Below, in pieces: positions 1-8,448 of a stretch of DNA of 64,000 nucleotides. The stretch spans positions 434,001-498,000 of the forward strand of contig NZ_VUMG01000001.1 of assembly GCF_009696315.1 (NCBI RefSeq), in the 5' to 3' direction. The notes under the pieces were generated by a model. It made no database searches. It was given only the letters and a program-made list of their open reading frames with translations, and was not told the DNA's origin. The translations under genes were made by a program, and so were the position numbers. The stretch is from Cutibacterium porci. GTDB lineage: Bacteria; Actinomycetota; Actinomycetes; Propionibacteriales; Propionibacteriaceae. The first letter of the stretch is position 1, and the number at the start of each line of letters is the position of its first letter.

Positions 1-401
1 CGCACGACCATGTCCAACACCGCATCGACGTCGGCTGTCACCCGTACTAGGAGGTCGCCGCGGCGACGTCCCAGCAGAGTGGTGCGTGACAGTCGGTTAT
101 AGACCCGCATCCGCAATGCGCCTTGCATCCGCAGAGCCAGGTCGTGCCCGACCAGACGCTCGGCATAGCGGAAGACGCCGCGGGAAATACCGAAGAATCG
201 CACCCCGACGGCGGCGGCCTCCAGGTAGAGCACTGGTGGCATTTCCGCGGCCCGAGACAATAACCAGGCTGAGACACCCATGAGGGCCACTGAAGCACCG
301 GACGCACACGCTGCGAGCAAGGATGAGAGCACTAACGTCCAGCGACCGCGGGGCACATCCTGCAACAGGGTCTTGAGTAGCTGGGTGGTTCGCGTGGTCA
401 T
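1..401 (-). CDS. cydC: CydC, ABC transporter for cytochrome bd assembly (N-terminal part)
   Basis: This is the first 133 codons of a membrane ABC-transporter subunit; the 3' end lies outside the window. CydC pairs with CydD to form the heterodimeric exporter of cysteine and glutathione needed to assemble cytochrome bd oxidase. The translation starts MTTRTTQLLKTL and shows the two first hydrophobic helices (one with LMGVSAWLLSRAA) and the CydC-typical stretch around GISRGVFRYAERL. The ATG at 401 overlaps the stop of cydD by four bases (ATGA), so the two are translationally coupled and the order cydA-B-D-C is typical of actinobacteria. No ATPase motif is visible because the NBD would lie beyond the edge. 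The identity rests on position and on these N-terminal motifs. Confidence 0.88.
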   Translation of the reverse strand, partial: MTTRTTQLLKTLLQDVPRGRWTLVLSSLLAACASGASVALMGVSAWLLSRAAEMPPVLYLEAAAVGVRFFGISRGVFRYAERLVGHDLALRMQGALRMRVYNRLSRTTLLGRRRGDLLVRVTADVDAVLDMVV

Positions 402-2038
402 GGCGTCACCTCCACGTCGACGACCCTGTCAGCCGCCTCGATGACATTGCGACGGTGGGTCACGACGAGCACCGACGCGCCTGATGCCCGTACTGCCTGC
501 AACACGGTCGCTTCGGTGGCGGCGTCAAGACCTGCGGTCGGTTCGTCGAGGACTAACAGGCCGGCCCCGGCGTGTTCTACACGCACCAGAGCGCGCGCCA
601 AAGCTACGCGGCGACGTTCTCCGGCAGACAGCCCCTCGGCGTCGTCGTCGACTCGCTTGTCCAACGGGATTGACGCGGCCCCGCAGCGGTCCAGGGCGTC
701 GCGCAGCACAGACTCAGGTGCATCCGGGCACCCTAAACGGATGTTCTCAGCAACCGTTCCGGCCATCATTGCAGGCAGCTGAGGCACATAGGCTAGGTGA
801 CGCCGCCACGCCTGCCATACCGACTCGTCGGCTCCGACGAGCTCGCGATCACCAACGAGGATGGACCCGGCGTCGGGGTCGATGAATCCGAGCAGACACG
901 ACAGGGCAGTCGTCTTGCCACCGCCGGAGTGCCCGACGAGGGCGACGAGATTCCCAGGCTCGATGCGCAGGGACAACCCGTCAGGGGCGGCACGATCCGC
1001 CCCTTCATACGTGTGCGTCAACCCGCTGATGACCACCGGGACCTCGCGAGGTGAGGCGATCTCGACGTCGCTCTTGGGTGCCGTCGGCCGCCCGGACTCA
1101 ATAAGCCCGAAGGACACTTCTGCGGCGGCCATTCCGTCAGCGGCATCGTGGAAGAGCACCCCCACCTGCCGCACCGGCAGAAATACTTCAGGGGCGAGGA
1201 TGAGGATGAACAGGGACGTGCGCAGATCCATCCCGCCGGCGGCTACCCGGAACCCAATGGTGACGGCCACCAGCGCTACTGAAAGAGTCGCCAGTAGTTC
1301 AAGCACGAATGAGGACAAGAAACTGATGCGCAGGGTGTGCATCGTTTCTCGGTGATTGGCGGCCTCGGTACGACGCAGTCCCTCAAGTTGGGCGCGTGCT
1401 CGTCCAAAGACCTGCAGGGTCGGTAGACCGGCGACCAGATCGGCGAAATGGTTGGCCAGCCGGGTGGCCACGGCGAACCGCTTCGCTACAGCAGCCTCGG
1501 TTCGCCATCCGATAAGCGCCATGAAGAGGGGAATGAGCGGAATCGTTACGACAACGATGACGAGGCTGGTGAGGTCGTTGAGACCGATCGCAGTCGCCAG
1601 TACCACCGGCACGATGACGGCGAGCACGAGTTGGGGAAGGTACTTCGAGTAGTAGCCGTCGAGTGCGTCTAGACCCGTGGTCACCAGGTTTATGAGGGTC
1701 CCCGACGGCATGGTGGCGTCGGTGGGACGCGACAACCGGGCGTGCAGAATATCGCGTCGCAACTGTGATTTGACTGACGCTGAAGCCCGATGAGCCAGGG
1801 ATTCTTGCAGCCAAGCAAGGCCGGCGCGGCCACAGAACACCGCTGCAAGCAGCCCACACCAGATTGCCACACCGTCGAAGCGGTGGGTAGCAAAGACCGA
1901 CGAGATCCCGCGAGACAACAACCAGGCCTGTGCAAGGATGAGCAAAGCTGTAGCCACGCCCACCACGCACAGACCTGCGAGGAAGGGAAGAGTGGCCCGC
2001 GCCCGGCGAACCAGGCGCGGGTCAAGCGGAGCTGCCAC
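398..2038 (-). CDS. cydD: CydD, ABC transporter ATP-binding/permease for cytochrome bd assembly
   Basis: A 546-residue fused membrane-plus-ATPase ABC subunit, the usual length for CydD. The first ~300 residues hold six hydrophobic helices; the C-terminal NBD has Walker A GHSGGGKTT, signature LSAGERRRVALARAL (G to A at the third position of LSGGE), Walker B LLVLDEPTAGLD and H-loop VTHRRN. Together with CydC it exports thiols to the outer face, which allows haem insertion into cytochrome bd. The start is a GTG three bases after the cydB stop, and its own stop overlaps cydC, so all four cyd genes form one transcript. Cysteine/glutathione export is family knowledge; actinobacteria often lack glutathione, so the actual substrate here is not known. 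Confidence 0.93.
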   Translation of the reverse strand: MAAPLDPRLVRRARATLPFLAGLCVVGVATALLILAQAWLLSRGISSVFATHRFDGVAIWCGLLAAVFCGRAGLAWLQESLAHRASASVKSQLRRDILHARLSRPTDATMPSGTLINLVTTGLDALDGYYSKYLPQLVLAVIVPVVLATAIGLNDLTSLVIVVVTIPLIPLFMALIGWRTEAAVAKRFAVATRLANHFADLVAGLPTLQVFGRARAQLEGLRRTEAANHRETMHTLRISFLSSFVLELLATLSVALVAVTIGFRVAAGGMDLRTSLFILILAPEVFLPVRQVGVLFHDAADGMAAAEVSFGLIESGRPTAPKSDVEIASPREVPVVISGLTHTYEGADRAAPDGLSLRIEPGNLVALVGHSGGGKTTALSCLLGFIDPDAGSILVGDRELVGADESVWQAWRRHLAYVPQLPAMMAGTVAENIRLGCPDAPESVLRDALDRCGAASIPLDKRVDDDAEGLSAGERRRVALARALVRVEHAGAGLLVLDEPTAGLDAATEATVLQAVRASGASVLVVTHRRNVIEAADRVVDVEVTP

Positions 2039-2041
2039 GGA

Positions 2042-3115
2042 TTATGCAGCCACCGCGGTGTCCGGGATAGCTTCCCGTGTGAGGCGCTTGCGGAACACCC
2101 AGTAACTCCAGATCTGGTAGGCCAGCACAATCGGTACGAAGACGCAGGCGCTGATCGTCATGATCTTGAGGGTGTACGGCGTCGACGAGGCAATCCACAT
2201 GTCGAAGGGAATTCCTGCCGGGCGGTAGCCAAGGTTGCCGTACATGGCAATCATGCAGGCAACGATCATGAGGGCGATACCTAGACCGGTGCACAGGAAT
2301 GCCAGACCTTCGCGACCCTTCGCAACGACTGTTGAACCCGCCGCCAGCAGTACGACGACGAGCAGGGCGAGAATCCAGGTGAGTACCTGACGCCCATCAT
2401 TGGTGACGTACATGAGGTTAAACATCAAGGCCCATACCAGGGCGACGATGGTGGCGATCCAGCCGAGCTTGGCCGAGGTCTTGCGGGCGCGGTCGTGCAG
2501 GTCACCCATAGTTTTCAGTGCGACGAAGTTGGCTCCGTGAGCACAGAAAAGCACCACAAATAGGATTCCGCCCATGAGGGCAAACGGGGTGAACAGTCCC
2601 CAGAAGGAGGTCGTCACCAGCGGCGCGGTGCCTCCGTCAGGGGTCGGGCGTGGGCCGACGGCCAGGCCGCGTACGAAGTTCGCGAAGCCGACGCCGAGCA
2701 CCAGGGTGGGCAGGAAGGACCCAATAGTGGCCATCCAGTCGAAGGTGTTGCGCCACGAGGACGATGGGTGCTTTGAGCGATATTCAAAGGACACGCCACG
2801 AATGATGAGTCCGAGCAGCACGAGCAGCAAAGGCAGGTAGAGGCCCGAGAACATCGTCGCGTACCAGCCGGGGAAGGCAGCAAACGTTGCGCCACCGGCG
2901 GTCAGCAGCCATACCTCGTTGCCGTCCCATGTTGGGCCGATGGTGTTGACCATGACGCGACGGTCCTTGTCGTCACGGCCCAAGAAGGGAAGCAGCATGG
3001 CGACGCCGAAGTCGAAGCCCTCCAAGAAGAAGAACCCAACCCACAGCACGGTGATGAGGATGAACCAGACGATCGTCAGCGGCGAGTGGGCGGTTGTTTC
3101 AAGAACGGGAAGCAT
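2042..3115 (-). CDS. cydB: Cytochrome bd ubiquinol/menaquinol oxidase subunit II
   Basis: A 357-residue polytopic membrane protein with about nine hydrophobic segments. The start MLPVLETTAHSPLTIVWFILI and the motif GFDFGVAMLLPFLGRDD, followed by GPTWDGNEVWLL, are hallmarks of CydB. With CydA it forms the bd-type terminal oxidase that oxidises menaquinol and reduces oxygen at high affinity. A strong GAGGAGGT ribosome-binding site lies between the cydA stop and this ATG, 13 bases apart. It belongs to the cydABDC transcript, which would support microaerobic respiration or protection from nitric oxide and peroxide. Confidence 0.96.
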   Translation of the reverse strand: MLPVLETTAHSPLTIVWFILITVLWVGFFFLEGFDFGVAMLLPFLGRDDKDRRVMVNTIGPTWDGNEVWLLTAGGATFAAFPGWYATMFSGLYLPLLLVLLGLIIRGVSFEYRSKHPSSSWRNTFDWMATIGSFLPTLVLGVGFANFVRGLAVGPRPTPDGGTAPLVTTSFWGLFTPFALMGGILFVVLFCAHGANFVALKTMGDLHDRARKTSAKLGWIATIVALVWALMFNLMYVTNDGRQVLTWILALLVVVLLAAGSTVVAKGREGLAFLCTGLGIALMIVACMIAMYGNLGYRPAGIPFDMWIASSTPYTLKIMTISACVFVPIVLAYQIWSYWVFRKRLTREAIPDTAVAA

Positions 3116-3128
3116 GTCGGTGACCTCC

Positions 3129-4649
3129 TCAGTACGCGAAGGACACCACAGTGTCCTCGCCCTCGACAGCAGGTTGACGACGGTTCGGCAGTTCAGGCAG
3201 GCCCTTCTTGAGGGTCTTCCAGAACAGGCTCACCTCGACGATAGCCAGGATGCCGTACACCGCGGTGTAGGCGATCGTCGAGAAGAGCACGCTACCGGCC
3301 GAGACACCAGGAGACACAGCAGCTGTGGTCGGCAGTACACCGGCGACGATCCACGGCTGCCGTCCCATCTCAGAGAAGATCCAGCCGAAGGAGTTCGCGA
3401 ATAGTGGCAGCAGCGGCAGGAGGGTCATGAAGACGCTTAGCCAACCGTGTGGCTTCGGATTGCGGTCACCACGCATTGCGACCAGCATGACGATGCCGAC
3501 GATGACGGCGATCATGCCGAGGGTAATCATGATGCGGAATGTCCAGTAGGAGACTGGGACATTCGGCTCGAGCTTGATGCCGTTGGCGTCGATCTTCTGA
3601 CGCAGCACATCCTGGTAGGAGGCTTGCAGGGAGGTCTGTGAATTGTCCCTGCGATGGTAGGTGTACTCATGAACCTGGTAGTTCTTGAGGTCGTCGATAC
3701 CCTTGATCTCCTCGCCCCACTTGCCAGTGCCAAGGAAGCCGAGCATGCCCGGAATCTTGAGGGCCCACACCTCCTCGGAGCCATCCTTGTTGCCAATGGT
3801 GAGCACCGAGAAGTCTGAGGTGTTCTTGAAAGCACCTTCGGCGGCTGCCATCTTCATCGGCTGGGCGTCGGTCATTACCTTGCCCTGGTAGTCGCCGCTA
3901 AAGACGACGCCGATACCAGCGATGATGAGCACCCAGGCTCCGAACTTTGAGGCCCAGCGCCACGTGCGCGCGGTTTCGACGTCGTCGGCGTCAGAAATCT
4001 GGGAGGTGATGCGACCCTTGGCAACTTTGGAAAGGTGCCAGAAGGCGATCGCAGCGATGACAGCTCCCGCCACCATGTAGCAGGCGGAAATCTGATGGAG
4101 GAAGGTTGCCTTGAAGACCGGATTGGTGAGAACAGCACCGAAATCGGTCAACTCGGCTCGGTGGGTGACCGGGTTATAGCTGGCCCCGACGGGGTTTTGC
4201 ATCCACGAGTTCGCCGCAAGGATGAACACAGCAGAAATCATGGTGCCAAGGGCTGTCAGGTAGATGCAGGCCAGGTGAACCCCCTTGGGGAGCTTGTCCC
4301 AGCCGAAAATCCACAGGCCGACGAAGGTCGACTCCATGAAGAAGGCCAGCAAGGCTTCGAGAGCCAGCGGGGCACCGAAAATGTCGCCGACGAACCGCGA
4401 GTACTCCGACCAGTTCATGCCGAACTGGAACTCCTGCACGATTCCGGTGACGACACCGAGGGCGAAGTTGATGAGGAAGAGCTTGCCGTAGAACTTGGTC
4501 AGACGTAGATAACGGTCGTTATGGGTCTTTAGCCACACTGTCTGCATCACAGCCACGAGCATTGATAGCGCGATCGTGATTGGGACGAAGAAGAAGTGGT
4601 AGACCGTCGTGATCCCGAATTGCCATCGGGCGATCAGTTGGGCATCCAT
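3129..4649 (-). CDS. cydA: Cytochrome bd oxidase subunit I
   Basis: A 506-residue catalytic subunit of cytochrome bd. The N-terminus MDAQLIARWQFGITTVYHFFFVPITI carries the conserved quinol-oxidase entry helix with a haem-ligand His; further on are the GRQPW motif and the quinol-binding loop segment GDYQGKVMTDAQPMKMAAAEG with the conserved Lys and Glu. I take the ATG at 4649 because family members begin MDx-x-x-ARWQF and AGGGT lies upstream. An in-frame ATG at 4676 and a further 5' extension to 4718 are possible but add residues with no family match. It is the first gene of cydABDC, and the ~150 bp upstream should hold the operon promoter and the end of the upstream permease transcript. Confidence 0.95.
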   Translation of the reverse strand: MDAQLIARWQFGITTVYHFFFVPITIALSMLVAVMQTVWLKTHNDRYLRLTKFYGKLFLINFALGVVTGIVQEFQFGMNWSEYSRFVGDIFGAPLALEALLAFFMESTFVGLWIFGWDKLPKGVHLACIYLTALGTMISAVFILAANSWMQNPVGASYNPVTHRAELTDFGAVLTNPVFKATFLHQISACYMVAGAVIAAIAFWHLSKVAKGRITSQISDADDVETARTWRWASKFGAWVLIIAGIGVVFSGDYQGKVMTDAQPMKMAAAEGAFKNTSDFSVLTIGNKDGSEEVWALKIPGMLGFLGTGKWGEEIKGIDDLKNYQVHEYTYHRRDNSQTSLQASYQDVLRQKIDANGIKLEPNVPVSYWTFRIMITLGMIAVIVGIVMLVAMRGDRNPKPHGWLSVFMTLLPLLPLFANSFGWIFSEMGRQPWIVAGVLPTTAAVSPGVSAGSVLFSTIAYTAVYGILAIVEVSLFWKTLKKGLPELPNRRQPAVEGEDTVVSFAY

Positions 4650-4726
4650 GGCGGGTACCCTACTATCTGGGCTCATCGGTTTGGCCCGTCTGCGCAATGT
4701 TGCGTCAAAAAAGATCAAAAGGCCAG

Positions 4727-4739
4727 GGGGAGTCTCCCC
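4727..4739 (-). terminator. Possible intrinsic terminator of the permease gene
   Basis: On the minus strand a short GC stem (GGGGA, loop GAC, TCCCC) is followed within 10 bases by TTTTGATCTTTTTT. It sits 60 bases after the permease stop and before cydA, where a terminator would be expected. The stem is short, so this is a modest call. Confidence 0.4.
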
Positions 4740-4799
4740 ATACAGGCAGTTTCAGATCACAGCCGTGTGGCCGTCGGCACCGATTGACTGCACACCGGT

Positions 4800-6350
4800 T
4801 CACGTCGTCGAATTCTCGTCGCCGTTTGGCAATGCCTCATGCGCGGGCACAGCGTCAGTAGAACTGTTCCGACGCAGTGGGGCACCGCGCCAATAGCCGA
4901 CTAACGCTGTGACGATGATGAACGCCAAGGTGCCAAGCGTTAACGCCTCGAAGGACGCATACGACACCCCCTGCGCCTGCGAGAAGTCGTGCGGCATTCC
5001 GACGAGGGCCTCCACAGTGCCGGGGAAGATGCTGACCCACGACCCGAAGGCGACGAACGCCGTCGTCACGGTGCACATGAGGACGAACAGCCAGTTTGGT
5101 CCGGCTCGGAAGGGCCGCTCGACGTCAGGCTCAGTGAGGCGCAACTTGGCCGCGGCTGGAATGACAAGCAGGTAGCTGAATAGGTAGGTCGTGACTGCCA
5201 CCCCTAGGACGACGTTGAAAAGGTCGGCGCTGGAGCCCGTCAGCTCCATTGCTGCCAACATGAAAAGAGTGGAGACAATACCCGATAGCAGATTGACGTG
5301 TACTGGCGTTCCCAGCTTGGGGTGGAATTTTCCGAAGAATCCACCAAAGAAAGAGCCGTCGGCAGCGGCCATAGCTTGCATTCGGTCGGACATAATCATC
5401 CAGGCTGCGCCTTGACCGATATTTGCCAAAGTGAACATGACAACGGCCAGCACCATCATTGGCTGTGCAGCCGGGCCGTATACTGAGAATACTGTATTGA
5501 CGGCGTTAAGCAATCCGGAGACTCCATTAATGCCCGACGGCGGCAGGACAAGCAGGATGGTGGCTACTGGAAGTAAGTAGAAGATTCCTGCCATGGCGGC
5601 TGAGCGCAGCACTGAGACTGAGACGTCGTGCTGGGCGTTTTGCATTTCACCCGATGCGCTCGATCCGCTCTCAAAACCCAGGAAAGCGAAAAGCAACAAA
5701 GGCGTCAGGGTGATGAATCCGCTCAGAGTGGGAGAAAAACTATTGAGACTGAGGGGCTGGACGCCGTGCTTAGTTGCGTACACGGCTGCGGTGGCGATGA
5801 ATATGCAGAGGAAGGAGATTTTGAAGAAAGCGCCGGCGGTAGGAATCCATTTGGCTTTTGCTAAGGACAGAATAGCGGCAAGTACCGTCAACCAGATGAA
5901 AGCTAATTTAAACAGGTAGTCGCCGGTAGACCCTGAGGAAAAGTGGACGAGGTGGTTGCGAGCAGCCTCCGCGTTGAGGAAGGCCATTGACCCTCCTACC
6001 CATACCGGTTGGGTGATCCAAGTGAAGACACTGGTGATAGCGGCAGCTGGCCGTCCGAAGGCGCGACGGGTCCACAGATACACCCCTCCCTCTCCGACAA
6101 ACGCCGAGCCGGTCTCGGCAAAAATCAGGGAATAGGGGATGAGGAAGACGATGATGAGGAAGACCAGCCAGGTGAAGGTTTCGGGGCCTTGAGCTGAGAC
6201 CGATCCCAACATTTCCAGCCCGACCACTGCCGAGACGATGAGGAAGACGATGTCGAATCGGTTGAGGGTGCGTTGTAGGACCTTCGTCTGGTCCTTCGCC
6301 ATGGTGGTGTCGTTGTGGGCAGTGAGCTGGGTATCGGTGACCTCGGCCAT
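4800..6350 (-). CDS. APC-superfamily amino-acid permease
   Basis: A 516-residue integral membrane protein with about twelve hydrophobic segments. The first helix region (FDIVFLIVSAVVGLEMLGSV) and helix-3 region (ETGSAFVGEGGVYLWTRRAFG) match the APC superfamily (amino acid/polyamine/organocation), in the branch that includes glutamate/GABA antiporters and YjeM/YhdG-like carriers. It likely moves an amino acid or related amine across the cytoplasmic membrane by proton symport or exchange; the substrate cannot be told. AAAGAG precedes the ATG. It stands alone between cydA and the ABC exporter pair, all on the minus strand, with hairpins on both sides. Confidence 0.85.
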   Translation of the reverse strand: MAEVTDTQLTAHNDTTMAKDQTKVLQRTLNRFDIVFLIVSAVVGLEMLGSVSAQGPETFTWLVFLIIVFLIPYSLIFAETGSAFVGEGGVYLWTRRAFGRPAAAITSVFTWITQPVWVGGSMAFLNAEAARNHLVHFSSGSTGDYLFKLAFIWLTVLAAILSLAKAKWIPTAGAFFKISFLCIFIATAAVYATKHGVQPLSLNSFSPTLSGFITLTPLLLFAFLGFESGSSASGEMQNAQHDVSVSVLRSAAMAGIFYLLPVATILLVLPPSGINGVSGLLNAVNTVFSVYGPAAQPMMVLAVVMFTLANIGQGAAWMIMSDRMQAMAAADGSFFGGFFGKFHPKLGTPVHVNLLSGIVSTLFMLAAMELTGSSADLFNVVLGVAVTTYLFSYLLVIPAAAKLRLTEPDVERPFRAGPNWLFVLMCTVTTAFVAFGSWVSIFPGTVEALVGMPHDFSQAQGVSYASFEALTLGTLAFIIVTALVGYWRGAPLRRNSSTDAVPAHEALPNGDENSTT

Positions 6351-6399
6351 GGGTCTCTTTCGTCGACGGGAACGACCGGCTGGGGGCTGGCCGGACGCT

Positions 6400-6415
6400 G
6401 CGCCCTAGCGGGCGC
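6400..6415 (-). terminator. Hairpin after the ABC exporter operon
   Basis: A perfect 6-bp stem (GCGCCC / GGGCGC) with a TAGC loop lies 48 bases downstream of the ABC exporter stop and upstream of the permease start. No U-tract follows, which is common in high-GC actinobacteria, so it may end the exporter transcript. Confidence 0.45.
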
Positions 6416-6462
6416 TGGATTTACTGTAAAGCCAGGCGGTGCCAACAGATGCGGCATCTCAT

Positions 6463-8448
6463 TCATGCCGCGTTGAACTGCGTTTGGTACAGCTCGTAAT
6501 AGTGGCCTTTACGCTCCAATAGTTGGCTATGGCTTCCCTGCTCGACGATGTCGCCATGCTCCATGACGAGGATGAGATCAGCGTCGCGGATAGTGGAGAG
6601 GCGATGGGCAATGACGAAGCTGGTACGCCCATCGCGCAGGTTTGCCATGGCTTCTTGGACGAGCATTTCGGTTCTGGTGTCTACCGAACTTGTTGCTTCG
6701 TCAAGGATGAGCAGGTCAGGGGCAGCGAGGAAAGCCCTAGCAATAGTGATGAGCTGTTTTTGCCCTGCCGACACATTGGATCCGTCTTCATCAATGACGG
6801 TGTCATACCCCTCGGGCAGGGTGTGGACGAAATGGTCGACGTGGGCGGCACGCGCAGCGTCAAGGATGTCGGTCTCGGATGCCTCAGGGCGTCCGTAGGC
6901 GATGTTGTCGTGGATCGATCCGCCAAATAACCAGGTGTCTTGTAACACCATGCCGAGTCGGGAGCGCAGCTCGGTGCGGGGGACGGTGGAAATATCGACG
7001 CCGTCGAGGGTGATGGCCCCGCCGTCAATCTCATAAAACCTCATGAGCAGGTTCACTAGCGTCGTCTTGCCTGCACCGGTGGGGCCGACAATCGCAACCG
7101 TCTGCCCCGGCTCTGCGACGAGAGACAGATCGGTAATGAGGGGCTTGTCCGGGCTGTAGGAAAAGTGAACGTGGTCGAAGACGACACGTCCCTGTGTTGC
7201 CGGAAGGGTCCCGGTAGCATCCGTGGATAATTCGTCGGCATCAAGGACTTGGAACACCCGCTCTGCGGATGCAACCCCGGATTGCAACAGATTTGCCATA
7301 GATGCAATCTGGGTGATCGGCTGGGTGAACATTCGGGAGTATTGGATGAAAGCCTGCACATTGCCTAGCGGCATCTGGCCTTTCGCGACTCGCAAGCATC
7401 CGATGAGGACGATGATGGCGTAGTTCGCGTTACCGAGCAGGAACATCACCGGTTGGATGAGGCCGGACACAAATTGAGCTTTGGCGGTAGCACGACGCAG
7501 CTCTTCGTTGCGGTCGTGGAATTCGTGCGCGACCGCCTGGCTGCGGCCAAAGGTTTTGACAAGGGCATGTCCCGAGTACGCCTCTTCCACCTGGGAATTG
7601 AGTTCGCCGGTGGCTTTCCACATCCGGGCAAACTGCCCCTGGGCCCGTTTGCCAATGAGGCCCGCGACGACCCCGGCGATCGGGATAACGATGAGGGAGA
7701 TGACAGCCAGCAGCGGTGAGATCCAAAACATCATGGTCAACACCCCGATGACTGTCAGGACGGCGTTGAGAAGTTGCTGCAAGGTTTGCAACAAGGTTTG
7801 GGAGACGTTGTCGATGTCATTGGTCATCCGGCTCATGAGTTCGCCGTGGGGCTGTCCGTCAAAGTAGGACAGCGGCAATTTCTCCAATTTTGCGCTGACG
7901 CGACGACGCAGGTCATACATTGACCGCTGAATGGCGGTGTTGAGTAGGAACCCTTGCATGAACATGAGGAGCGCCGCGCAGGCGTACAAAGCCAGTGCCC
8001 AACCCATGATGATGCCGAGCCGGTGGAAATCGACGCCAGCGCCAATGATGACGTCAGGGTATTGCTGCAACAGGGTGACAATCTTGCCTCGATCTCCACC
8101 GTGGCCAGCCTGCCCAAGGCTGCTGATGAATTCGCCAGCTGTCATGCCGTGGGCCTCGGGAACATACTTGCCTATCTGCCGTCCGATGATCCCGCCGAAG
8201 ATGACGTCGGTTGCGCGTCCCAGGATCTTCGGGCCGATGACGTTGAAGGCCACCGAGACCGCAGCCATGATGACGACGACTGTCAGCGTGATGCGATGCG
8301 GTTTGAGCTGGCCGAGCAGCCGTTTGAGGGAGGGGCCAAAAGAGATAGGTTTCTCGGCAACCCGAGCGGCACCGTGCCGGGAGGAGGCTCGGGCTATCTC
8401 GGCGTGTTTACTTCTGGTCGGTGCTCCAGCGGAGTCCTTGCCGGTCAT
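6463..8448 (-). CDS. Heterodimeric ABC exporter, subunit with the intact catalytic Glu
   Basis: A 661-residue half-transporter of the type IV exporter class (TmrAB/LmrCD/BmrCD-like): six transmembrane helices, then an NBD with Walker A GPTGAGKTTLV, signature VSAGQKQ, Walker B LLILDEATSSVD and H-loop IAHRLST. The catalytic Glu and switch His are intact, but the signature reads VSAGQ instead of LSGGQ. An extra ~45-residue basic, Ser/Ala-rich N-terminus precedes the first helix. The gene starts inside the stop of its partner (ATGA overlap), so the two are made together. Such pairs export drugs, lipids or peptides; nothing nearby names the substrate. Confidence 0.9.
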   Translation of the reverse strand: MTGKDSAGAPTRSKHAEIARASSRHGAARVAEKPISFGPSLKRLLGQLKPHRITLTVVVIMAAVSVAFNVIGPKILGRATDVIFGGIIGRQIGKYVPEAHGMTAGEFISSLGQAGHGGDRGKIVTLLQQYPDVIIGAGVDFHRLGIIMGWALALYACAALLMFMQGFLLNTAIQRSMYDLRRRVSAKLEKLPLSYFDGQPHGELMSRMTNDIDNVSQTLLQTLQQLLNAVLTVIGVLTMMFWISPLLAVISLIVIPIAGVVAGLIGKRAQGQFARMWKATGELNSQVEEAYSGHALVKTFGRSQAVAHEFHDRNEELRRATAKAQFVSGLIQPVMFLLGNANYAIIVLIGCLRVAKGQMPLGNVQAFIQYSRMFTQPITQIASMANLLQSGVASAERVFQVLDADELSTDATGTLPATQGRVVFDHVHFSYSPDKPLITDLSLVAEPGQTVAIVGPTGAGKTTLVNLLMRFYEIDGGAITLDGVDISTVPRTELRSRLGMVLQDTWLFGGSIHDNIAYGRPEASETDILDAARAAHVDHFVHTLPEGYDTVIDEDGSNVSAGQKQLITIARAFLAAPDLLILDEATSSVDTRTEMLVQEAMANLRDGRTSFVIAHRLSTIRDADLILVMEHGDIVEQGSHSQLLERKGHYYELYQTQFNAA

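Noticed and set aside
2574-2840. Open frames on the plus strand inside cydB, and many similar frames opposite long GC-rich genes
   Set aside because: They are mirror frames of well-supported genes (cyd, ABC exporter, treY, RHS) with arginine- or proline-rich compositions and no ribosome-binding sites.
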